A stretch of 64,000 nt of DNA from Diphasiastrum complanatum (lineage: Eukaryota > Streptophyta > Lycopodiopsida > Lycopodiales > Lycopodiaceae): contig CM055095.1 in NCBI GenBank assembly GCA_029204225.1, forward strand, positions 19,801,450-19,865,449. Direction: 5' to 3'. Numbering within the stretch: the stretch's first letter is position 1; each line of letters opens with the position of its first letter. This document shows positions 50,126 to 60,095 of this stretch, one piece after another. Below the pieces are notes generated by a model. It searched no databases. It was not told where the DNA came from and worked only from the letters and a program-made list of their open reading frames with translations. The position numbers and the translations under genes were made by a program.

Positions 50126-50193
50126 GAATTTAGACCTTGCTGGCCTGCTTTGGAGATATGGTTGGGAGCCGCGGGCCAGCGGGGTCTAAATTC
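50126..50193. repeat. 68-base imperfect palindrome
   Basis: GAATTTAGACCTTGCTGGCC pairs with GGCCAGCGGGGTCTAAATTC at the right edge; the loop holds GATATGGTTGGGAGCC, which also occurs at 50079. It may be the end of a MITE or a hairpin in the 3' flank of the COA1-like gene. Confidence 0.75.
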
Positions 50194-51172
50194 ATTTTTT
50201 TTTTTATTTACATGAACTCGTTCCGACCCAGTACGTTCCGGAACGTATGGAACGGAACGTTCCAACCCATTTTGCTTGGAACGGGCTTTTAAGATTCCAA
50301 GCAAGCCAAGCAAGATTGTTCTCAAGCTAGTAAGATCCCAGTCCATGTGGACTAGATCTTCACATATCTTTTTGTATTGCATATATGATAGAGAGAACAT
50401 ACAGAGATTCTCTATTCCTTCCATCCAAATTTGAAGTACTTTTTGATATTGATAATTATTATATGCTCTCTGCTTGTGGTTTAATCCTCATATTGATCTT
50501 GAATGATTTGATGAATGTGGTTCAAGCATAATCAAGACTAAGTTTCTAAATTGTTTTGTGTTTGTGATAGCATCATTTAGCATCATTCTGGGCTACTTTT
50601 TCACATTTCATTAGAGCCTTGTTAGGTCTGATTTTAAGATGAATTTCAGGTACAATTTATAGCCGTTAATAAGCTTTCAAGTGTGTTCCAAAGTTGGGAT
50701 CCAAAGGAGAGTCAAAATTGCATCAAAATAGTACTTTTCTGGGCATTGTTTTTCTTGTTTTTGAGGAGCGACTTTCACAATCCTATTACTACAAACTGTT
50801 AGCGAGGCTATTGGGATTTACAGTCCTTTATAAGAAAAGGAGGTTTTGAATGCGCCCATGTGTTGCTAGACTTTTGAAGGTACTATCAGAATCATGTTGG
50901 CACCATTTCTGTACACTTGAATTGTTCTAAAGAACGTCTCTTGCTATGAGCAGCAGATTTGAGAAACCGCTAAGTGCTTTAATACAAAGTTACTCGTGTC
51001 ACTCTCTGTTAGATATATCACTTGCAAGGCAGTTGTATGCTCTTTCATCAGTCCCTTGGTTTTATAGGTGGGGCTTAGAAGCAGCCATGGTGTTTTTAAC
51101 ATGTGTTCCTACATGTCATTGTGTGGCTTCTTCCACTGTCATAACATATGTGACCTTGATTAACTAAAATTG

Positions 51173-51174
<2 letters not shown>

Positions 51175-51244
<70 letters not shown>
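51175..51244. repeat. (TC)35 microsatellite
   Basis: 70 bases of uninterrupted TC. Confidence 0.95.
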
Positions 51245-51247
<3 letters not shown>

Positions 51248-53059
51248 AAAAATTTTCTTTCTCCCTCTAGGAGCTTAAGCATATTGCAAAATGAAAGTCA
51301 GCTTCAAGGTAATTGAGTATTTGTTAACTTCAAGATGTAGGTCTGCAACTTTGAAGTGAAAGGGTTGTTGTAATTGGCAGCGTTCTAATAATGATAAATT
51401 CAGATGAAATCTTTTGACCTCAACGTTGATGCTTGAAGCTAGGCATGATTATTGTAGCTTGTCATTCAATGATATAGTTACCAAGGAACGTGTTCCCCTT
51501 CTTGGGAATGGGGGAATACATCTTGAGCAGAGGTCCCGCTCGACAAAAATGTTCTTGTTTCCAAGAATGTTCATGTTTCACAGGGATAACAATCCCAGCT
51601 CTTCCCCATTGGTGGGACTACCATGCAATCATCAGGCACTTGAGGACCTAATTCGATGGGCCTTAAAAACCTAATCTTTACGAGAACAATTATCTGGTTA
51701 CATTACAAACCTGTGTGAAAATGACAATGCCTTACGCAATAGGTGTTTTTTGAGTTTATGTTTTAGGGTAGTTGTGGATTGGAGATCAAATAATCTTTGG
51801 TAGGCAGTTTCCAAGTTAGAAATTGTTTTGATGTGGCGTTCCCTCGTTCCCAAGTTTCTCCTTTCCCAAAAAGCGTTCCCATCTCCACAGTTCAAATGTT
51901 TCCTTGTTTTCATTTCTCGGCAACTATGATTTGAAGGTTTAAATTTTGATTATTCACTAAGATTGATTGAAAAATGCCAATATTCAAGGAATAGCATATG
52001 CTTTTGGGCAGCCATTTCTTCTTCCTTTTGTACATGCTTTAGCTATTTGTCACCAACTTATTTGGTGGGATTGTTCTTGACATGTTTGACTTGCTACAAA
52101 TCTAGTTGTGCCTTACTTTGAGCTTCATTTTTGGGGACTATGGTTATTATATTTTGGATAGAAAAGATTCTTGGCAATCACGAACTCGGTGCATTGACAA
52201 TGGCTTGCAATTTTGCCATTCATAAGAAACCTACTAATGTAAGCTATGACATCCTCGAATTCTAGATGCTTATAGTAGTGATTCACTTGCATACAAAGGA
52301 TGCTTTGCTAAAAGGAATGCTTTTTAGAAACATGTTGCTTATGTGTCGCACTTGTTGAGATCTGCTGAATTTTTGTTTGTGCCATTTGCATCAACATTGC
52401 AAGAATTCTCACTATTGAAAGTATTGCAAAACTCAACACACAATTCATGCAGATGTGTGGCTTGCAATGCTGAAATTTTATAGACTTAGAAATGCTTTTT
52501 GTTAAAAATGCACATTTGAGGATCTTGCAATGATCTACCACAACCTACATGCATGTGAGATTGCACATCTATCAAAGATGGATGGATCAACTCGGATTTT
52601 GAAGAGCTATCTATCACACTTTGAATCTAGGCAAGAGCTCAATCACACACAAGTTACAATCATCCAAAGACAAGCAAGCTTTTTACATTCACACGAAAAA
52701 ACTACGTGAAATTCACTATGTTGGGTTGGGAAAAATACGATACTGGATTTTTCGACCTTATGAAAAGCTCGAGCCTTCTTTTTTAGGGTTTTGTACAACT
52801 TTTGGGATGCTCATCATTGAGGCTGAGCATCGAATTCCAACAAAACACATATACATACCACATACATGAGCGACATATTCACTTTGAACTGTGAGCCGCC
52901 CGTTAACAGATATTTGCAAACATAGATCACCCATCCACTTTTTATTAAGATACTCCCTATGCTATTGTTGAACATGGTTAAATTTTGACCCCTACTATGG
53001 CCGAGATGTGTGAGATATGTTAGATATTCGAAATGCGAGATGTGTGAGATCGGCCACCA

Positions 53060-53245
53060 TCCAAATCATTGACTGTCACCCAAATCGTCGGCGGCCACCT
53101 AAATCCGCATAATATTTGTACGATCATTGGTCGTCCACCCAAACCATTGGCCGCCACCCGAAATTTCAGCTAATTGTCACTGACAACTTTTGACCCAAAC
53201 CATTGACCTTCGACCCAAACCATCGATCATAGCCCAAATTGTCGG

Positions 53246-53282
<37 letters not shown>

Positions 53283-53480
53283 ACCCTATCGGCCGCCCGC
53301 GCCATCGGCTGGCACACTTCGGCCACGTACATACACACACATACATCGGCCACCCATCAACGACCAAATTGTTGGCTCGCACACACACACACACCCCATC
53401 GGCCGCCCGCGCCATCGGCTGGCACACTTCGGCCACGTACATACACACACATACATCGACCACCCGTCAACGACCATCAG
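53060..53480. repeat. minisatellite block with a 130-base tandem duplication
   Basis: The left part has degenerate units of about 20 bases built on GGCCACCCAAACCATT. The right part is a 130-base unit duplicated at 53236 and 53366, each with AAATTG(T)CGGCTCGC, a CA run, CGGCCGCCCGCGCCATCGGC and CACTTCGGCCACGTACATAC. Much more GC-rich than its surroundings. Confidence 0.9.
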
Positions 53481-53507
53481 CTTTCCTCCTAAACCATCGC
53501 TGCTCTC

Positions 53508-53529
53508 CCGTCAACGACGGCTTTACTAG
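53508..53529 (+). mobile_element. possible Helitron 3' terminus
   Basis: CCGTC-AAC-GACGG forms a 5-bp hairpin at 53508-53520, followed after 5 bases by CTAG (53526-53529) and then T. A short hairpin just before CTRR, with T as the next host base, is the 3' signature of Helitrons. No 5' end or helicase gene is seen, so this is a weak call. Confidence 0.3.
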
Positions 53530-54137
53530 TATATATATATAACTATTTGTGCACATGTGGTGCGTATGTGTATGGGTGCACCCATGCATCCTCCTCTCCT
53601 CACCCATGCATACTAATTTCTTAACGAAAAATGATAGGGAGGGGGATGCATGTATGGGGAAAGTGCATATCCCCATACATTCGCACATAATGTGCATTGA
53701 GGGGTGGGCCCCAAAAAAATTCCCCACCCACTCCCTCCCACCCACTAAATTCAAATATCTTTCTCTAAATTCAAATATTTGAAGTTTGAAGTTAAGGTTT
53801 TATTTTCTTCACACACTTCAAGGTGCTTTAAACTTCAGCCAATAATCTTTATTACATGGCTTTCTTATTTATTTATTTCAATTACCAAAGTTTTAACCAT
53901 AAATCATGAACAAAAAAAATCTCTTGACTATCTTAACATGCTTTTTTTTTTTCAATCTCCCAAACTCACTAGCTTTAACTCCTAAATTGTTACCCACAAG
54001 CTTTTATCCATGGGCCAAAAAATGCATAGTTGAAAAAAAAGGAGGGGGATGGGGTGAGGGGAGCAAAAGAGACAATAAAAAGAGGAAAATTGGGAGGGGG
54101 GGGGATATTTGAAACACACGTGCATGTGTGTGCATGC

Positions 54138-54172
<35 letters not shown>

Positions 54173-54207
54173 CCCCGACACATCGAATGTGTGTGTGCAC
54201 GCGCGTG

Positions 54208-54240
<33 letters not shown>
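53530..54240. other. intergenic DNA with CA/TG tracts
   Basis: Short ORFs only. It contains (TG)15 at 54141-54170 and (CA)15 at 54211-54240, separated by alternating GTGTGTGTGCACGCGCGTGC. Confidence 0.6.
54141..54240. repeat. (GT)15 ... (CA)15 inverted pair
   Basis: A GT run and a CA run flank a palindromic core GTGTGCACGCGCGTGCAC. The block is almost all alternating purine-pyrimidine and self-complementary. Confidence 0.9.
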
Positions 54241-54242
<2 letters not shown>

Positions 54243-54419
54243 CTATATAGTATAAAACTATTTAGAGAGAGTGTCTGTGTTTTGTCGTAAAAAATGTCAC
54301 ATTGTGTCGACAAAAATGTCACGCTCTGCCAGCAAAAAATTGCACCAATTTGCAAAGAGAAAAGCTAAAAAAATGTTTGAAAAAAAATGTATATAGATTT
54401 TTTTCTTGGTTTAAAAATG

Positions 54420-54421
<2 letters not shown>

Positions 54422-54473
<52 letters not shown>
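54422..54473. repeat. (TG)26 microsatellite
   Basis: 52 bases of TG followed by CGTGCAC. Confidence 0.95.
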
Positions 54474-54477
<4 letters not shown>

Positions 54478-54642
54478 CACTAACTATTTGTCATCCTTTT
54501 GATGACAAATCTGTGCCCTTCTCATACCCTTCTCACCCCTCTCTCCCCCTCACTCTGATTATGACCATCCATTATGGCTACTAAAGACTCTCTCCTATAC
54601 CCTACTTTCCCCCCTTTCACCCAATTTGAATTTTTCCCTCCC

Positions 54643-54644
<2 letters not shown>

Positions 54645-54724
<80 letters not shown>
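54645..54724. repeat. (CT)40 microsatellite
   Basis: 80 bases of uninterrupted CT/TC. Confidence 0.95.
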
Positions 54725-54726
<2 letters not shown>

Positions 54727-55230
54727 GGATGCTCCTTTGTTCAGTTTCACCCTACTGCATTAAATAGAAAAGTGGACAGATAGTGACGTACCGCTACTTC
54801 AAACTTACAAGGTTTTTATTGTTGTACCCTTGCATATGATGAAGTTCCATTTTTAACTTAGAAGGTTTCCCACAAATATTTGAAATGGTTTGGTTTGTTT
54901 AAAATAATTTGGAGGGAAATGGAATTTCCCACTCCCACTCTCTCGTTCCAGGTTACTACCTTACTGGGCACTATAAGTGCATGCTCTTTTCAACCCTTTT
55001 GTTTTACAACACTGGTGAAGAACTCTGCTCCTCTGTCACTCACTGAAAGTGTGCCCTCCTACCTACGGATCAACGATTTGATAGCTTACGGTATGTATTT
55101 GCTTCTCTCTTACACTCCGCTCGTATTTACTCTACTTTCCAGGAGAAGGATGCTTTAATAATGCTTTTTTAATATGCCACTCATCTCTCTTTACCATGTA
55201 AAGGCTGTGATAGGTCAAGAACACATTGAG
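54725..55230. other. intergenic DNA, nothing recognised
   Basis: No coding or repeat signal before the hairpin array that starts at 55231. Confidence 0.5.
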
Positions 55231-55753
55231 GTCCAGCGATGGACAAGAATATCACTTTTTGATTCTTGAAACCGTCCAACCTGTCTCAATAGGCAGCGAT
55301 GGACAGTTTTGGTTATGTGATAATTTTCTGAGAGCGCATGTGATAGTAATGATATAATCACGATTTTTCCATGCTTTGGCTTGCTCCTTATGGCTCAGAG
55401 CAGCGATGGAGGGCTGCCTCACTCTTGCACATACTATATGCACTTTTTGGTGATTGGAATGGGTGCTGTCCAGCGATGGACAGATCACTGCAAACCGTTC
55501 AAAAGATGAGTGTTTATCAATATTGCTATGTTCAATCCAACGATGGATTGCATAGGCATGATAGACTCACATTTACTCACCAAATCTACACATAGAGACC
55601 CTACTGTTCCAGCAATGGACAGGAGAGTGGTCTCCTTTTCAAATGTTAATATTGTAAATTCATTTATGGCTAACTGTCCAGCGATGGACCATGAACTTAT
55701 GCTATCTGTTTATAGACTTCTTCACTTTATTAGCCTCCTCCAACCAGCAATGG
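55231..55753. repeat. array of eight short hairpins around CCAGCGATGG
   Basis: Copies lie at 55231, 55294, 55401, 55466, 55533, 55604, 55676 and 55744. The best are CTGTCCA-GCGA-TGGACAG (55466-55483), CAATCCA-ACGA-TGGATTG (55533-55550) and GTCCA-GCGA-TGGAC (55231, 55676). Loops are mostly GCGA or GCAA, of the GNRA tetraloop type on the plus strand. The spacer sequences between copies are unlike each other. A further relative is CAACCC-AGCGA-GGGTTG at 57320-57336. The function is unknown. Confidence 0.75.
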
Positions 55754-56376
55754 AAGGATGGACACATTCAAGCTTAGCTCTTACATATGTGCTCTCTTTA
55801 CAAGTGTTCATAGATCTTGTGATCTCATAGTATGAAGCTAATGATATCTCATGTTGTAGCTTCATTATACTGCTCCGGCTTCGTCAGAATATTACTTGGT
55901 TCTTTCCTCAACCGACTACTCACTATTGAAAGGTATGCAGCCAACTGGATATCTGCAATGTAAGTTAACTAACATAGTCAAAAGATGTCTTGTAAAGTGC
56001 TTTCTACATAACTTTTCGAAGCAATATGCTCACTCCACAGTTTCTTGGCTTTCTTATAATCTAAAAGAGTAAGAACTTAGTCGCTTAAAAACTACTATGG
56101 CTACCTCTCAAGAAGCTATGTCTACAACTATTCAGGTATGCTTTCCGAGTTTAAATATATTCTTCACAACTTCGGTAAGTATGGTAGTTTTGGTCCCATA
56201 AAGGCTATAATATACCTTCACTCTACATAAATTGACTTTTTCTTTCCGCTTTTTTACTTCCCTTGTTCAAAACTAAGTAACGACATAAGACCACACTCAA
56301 ATCAAACTAAAATACCTTGAAATAAGAATTTATCACCAAAAGTAACAGTAAGGACTTCATTATTATGATCTTAGAT

Positions 56377-56695
56377 AGCATGGATATGCATAAGAATCAT
56401 AGTTTATACTACGAGATTAGAATAGCACGGATCTGCCCTACTACCCAATATAAACATTAGTAGTCTCTTACTCTGTTTTAACCACATCTTTCCTATACAT
56501 TGTCCTTATACCGTGGATGTTATATCATTTTGATATAACATTCAGGGTAATACTTCACCTTTCTTCTATTAGTGTTACTTTAGACTTTTGGTGAGATACA
56601 ACTGGAAAGCATGGATATGCTAGGAGTATGAATAGCAGTGCGTGACATACCTTATGCCGTAAGGGTCACTTGGGTCAATATAGCATGGATTTGCT
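56377..56695. repeat. second dispersed hairpin motif, AGCATGGATATGCT
   Basis: Copies at 56377-56390, 56425-56434, 56608-56621 and 56682-56695 share AGCA.GGAT.TGC with inverted arms; 56608 is a perfect AGCAT-GGAT-ATGCT. The last copy runs directly into a sequence that is the complement of the TGGTATCAGAGC primer site. A separate perfect hairpin (TGTTATATCA / TGATATAACA) lies at about 56519-56543. Confidence 0.65.
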
Positions 56696-56704
56696 CTGAT
56701 ACCA
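56693..56704 (-). other. primer-binding-site match, minus strand
   Basis: TGGTATCAGAGC on the minus strand. No LTR end in CA is next to it (GTGC precedes), so it may be a decayed element or chance. If real, the hairpin arrays to its left would be the leader of a minus-strand retroelement. Confidence 0.4.
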
Positions 56705-57780
56705 GCACACGTGTTCACACCAAGTCTTTTGGCTAAATAAAACTCCTAATGATAAAACCGATTATTTCATCAGTTTTTCGTTGGTCGACTTCATAGTCAA
56801 GTCAAGATGTGAATTCTATCTTAAATCCAGTTTCCACTATCTTTATGCTGAAGAAATAGAGAACTGTTATAAAAATTTCTTTGTAATTCATAAACGTATT
56901 CTAGATGAGAGTACGTTGATTTTTGTCTTAAAAAGCAAAGTTGATCACAAATGCGTCGTGTATGATAGCTGAAGTTGAATTTTTTTATGGTAATGTTTTC
57001 GTCTTTTTATTGCAAATGGACCAAATTGTAGCTTATTTTTGTTTACAAAGCTCAAACAAAATCATGTGATCCGTTTTAAATCTATTGGTGCTTTTGGTTT
57101 TAATAAGCCTTTGCGACAATCAAATTAGGATAAACATACATTATTGTTGGTCGCTGATAGTATCCCTATATTGTCCCAAAACGGACTTGAAAATCACTTC
57201 AAAGCTCTAACTCATCAGCTAGGATGCTTTTGTGTTCTTATCTTATGACACACGATGCTTCTTAGCATTGCTTGGAATTTCTTTACAGCTAATGCATTGG
57301 TCTGCTTTCTTTCTGCCCCCAACCCAGCGAGGGTTGTAGCCTTCTGTGGTGTTGATAATCACAAGCCAATTATGTCTTTGAGACCAAGTAAAACAAATAG
57401 TAAACATGGCAGAATAGCTTTGAAGTAATTAGAATGTGCATCGATTTCGAAATTGGATATTATTATGCACATCCACTGTGGCTATTAAAGCTTTCTGGTT
57501 TTAATTCGTGTTCAAGGAGGAGTTGACTGGACTTAAAACATTCCAGCCACTTATTCAAAAAAATTTAAGTGCTCTCCACATAGTCTACTTTGTTTTAAAA
57601 AGGTTATTGATCTACTTGCAACATTAAGCTTTCAAAATAATTTTCTAAATATTTGTGGTGATGCGTTATTCTTCACTCTTTTATTTATTCCTTGAAGCAT
57701 TTTATAACCTCCCTCTCTTATTTATTCCTTGAAGCACTGTGGGTGATTCTTTCACTACAAGAACGAGAGTAGAAACTACT
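56705..57780. other. intergenic DNA, no gene recognised
   Basis: Contains a two-copy direct repeat ending TATTTATTCCTTGAAGCA at 57683-57700 and 57719-57736, and the stray hairpin CAACCC-AGCGA-GGGTTG at 57320. Confidence 0.5.
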
Positions 57781-57809
57781 TCCACCTTTGCAAATTTGAA
57801 ACCCTGAGA

Positions 57810-58118
57810 TTGTCTGAACTTGCTTATCCACCTCAAAGAAGTGCTATTTTCAGGCATAGTAAAGGATTGGCTGAGGTGGCTGATGACTTCTCCCAGTTGT
57901 CCATTTCAAGCGTTTCTTGTCCACAAGACTATGAGCTTCGCGACAAAGCAAGAATGTATTTCTTTTTAGGAGCCCTTTCTATCGCGTCATTCAGGCCAAG
58001 ACTTGATTCTGAAGGAGCTCCTATCTCCACTTTGATCATAGGAGATAGTATTCAAATTCCAAGAGGGTGGATATTTCCAAGAACTGTGGACCCTCTGAAC
58101 ATTGGTGTGCCAAATTAA
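57810..58118 (+). CDS. unrecognised ORF, possible exon or gene fragment
   Basis: A 102-residue frame with protein-like composition: SKGLAEVADDFSQLSISSVS, CPQDYELRDKARMYFFLGAL, then TLIIGDSIQIPRGWIFPRTV. I do not recognise the family. The stretch after TTTTCAG at 57855 could be an exon with an acceptor there, which would make the first 15 residues intronic. No companion exons were found on either side within 2 kb. It could be a retained gene fragment. Confidence 0.35.
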   Translation: MSELAYPPQRSAIFRHSKGLAEVADDFSQLSISSVSCPQDYELRDKARMYFFLGALSIASFRPRLDSEGAPISTLIIGDSIQIPRGWIFPRTVDPLNIGVPN

Positions 58119-60095
58119 CAAGGCTACAAGGGATTTATTGAAGTCACACAACGTTTACAAAACAAAACAAATGCTATGGAATTTTGCATTGTCATTTGTT
58201 GGGAAGCCAAAATGTGACTTCCACATCGTCCATTCTAATCTATTTTACCCTAGAGCATTTATTTTGGTGCAACACAAAATCCTAAGTAGCTGCTTCATTT
58301 TTTTATATTTTAAAATTTTCTTTTTATTTGGGAGTGTATCATTGCATTAGTTTATAGAGGAAAACTTAATTGCCACAAACTTTCTTTAGTTTTGTGCTTG
58401 TAGATAAACTATTGACATGAAGACATTCTTATTTACATTAGATGTTGTATCACAACTTGCTCAAACAAGCTTAATTTGTTCAGATGTTGGAGGTTTCTTT
58501 ATCATCAGTCACTATTATGATTTGCTTTTTCGAATGCAAGAAATCATCATATATCATGAAGTGAGTCTAATCAACATACGCTTTGAACTTTGGCACTGAA
58601 TAGATTGAACTACACTGATCAGAAATAAGAGAGTTGTGTTTATTAGTTTCAAGTGTAAACTTTATAATCTAAAAAAGTGTATTGACATAGACATGTTTGT
58701 GTTTATCATACAGGTTAACAACTACGAAGTTTAATGTTTAGGCCTATTTATATTTAGAAGTTCTTTTGGTAATTTCAATCAAAAGCATATTTTGATGTAT
58801 AATTTATTTGTTGCAAGAATTGATTTACAATTTGTTTAAAACAATTCCATTTCACAAGATATTGGAGGTTGCATTATGAGTTGTAGGATCAGATTGTTCA
58901 AAAACTGTCTACTATTACAATGCTCATTAAATTTAATCCATCAAATTTTTCTTGCACAACTTTTAGTCAGAGAAATGACAATTTCCTTCAACAACTTTCT
59001 CACACAACACGTGGTAATAACTATTTGGTGTATAATGTGATAGAAGCCTGAATTACCACCCATATATAATAATCTGTCATCATCGAACTTCACCATAAAA
59101 GATTAGTAAGAAAGAAAACCAAATCCAATCCCGAAAGTTGTATAGTTGATGACCATTTGTTAGGAAAGTAGAAACAATTCAAGTCATATTGTAGGCTCTT
59201 TATACAAGTTTATTGGTGGATCAACACCACAATGAGTTTGCATGTTTCACATAGGTGGTTTTGGAGTTGATTGCTATCCTATATGAACAAGATACAAAAG
59301 CAATATTCAACTTTGCAATTTAGCAAATTAGAAAGAAATAAAATTTATCTTTGATTGACACATGTGCATATGCCACACATAATATGCAATCCACTAGGAC
59401 ACTATACAAGTGTAAACAAGGCTCAAGCTTCAAGATTATATGACATTTTTTAGGCCCTTTGGCTAACCCCACAAGGAAATGATTGGATATACTTGCAATG
59501 TCCGTCTTCATGACTAAGCATACACTTTATCAAGCGAAAGAAGATACATTTCAGAATACATCACCAAAGATCCATATGAGACTAAGCATGTGACAAGTAT
59601 TGTTTCAGCAAATGTACAGATCATTCAAATGAGATCCATCCCCGAGGACGTGCAACAAACTTGATGAACACTTGTGAGATGCTTAAGCAAAATCAGCTGA
59701 AATAGCATTATTTGAGCTGCCAAGAAAAGACCCAGTTGATCCCACAACATTTTATTTACACTCTCTAGTTTGTAATTTGCTGCACAAAAATAAGCAATCC
59801 CGATCCTCTGAAAACTCATCTGTTATTGGAATTTCATTGGCTAACAGCCCACACTCCATATCTGCAGATCTTCTCATTGCTAGACAACTGCTTATCTCTG
59901 TCTCCATGCCTTTATTAGATTGCTATTTACATTTGGCAGATCAATGATTCTTTCTCTCTCCATCAAAAGAGTGATCATTCAATAGTGAGAAGTTATCTCT
60001 TCAATTGTTATGTCTTCTTATTCGGCAAGCTTGCAGCTTGCTGTAGTCTGGATGATTAACCTCAATGTCTCAGCTTCCTTGCTGGTATCTACATT
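58119..60095. other. AT-rich intergenic DNA and 3' flank of the hydrolase gene
   Basis: No recognised coding similarity. The right end must hold the 3' UTR of the minus-strand hydrolase gene. Confidence 0.55.

Larger units (their letters stand above)
50065..53059. other. intergenic DNA, no gene recognised
   Basis: It holds a small palindrome at 50126-50193, a GC-containing inverted motif near 50230-50285, and the TC repeat at 51175. ORFs here are short and unrecognised. Confidence 0.5.

Noticed and set aside
55231-55753. CRISPR-like array
   Set aside because: Spacing varies from 52 to 107 bases, the repeats are short and imperfect, there are no cas genes and the DNA is plant nuclear.
55231-55753. 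Clustered box C/D snoRNA genes
   Set aside because: Spacing is similar to snoRNA clusters, but no paired RTGATGA and CTGA boxes were found in the units.
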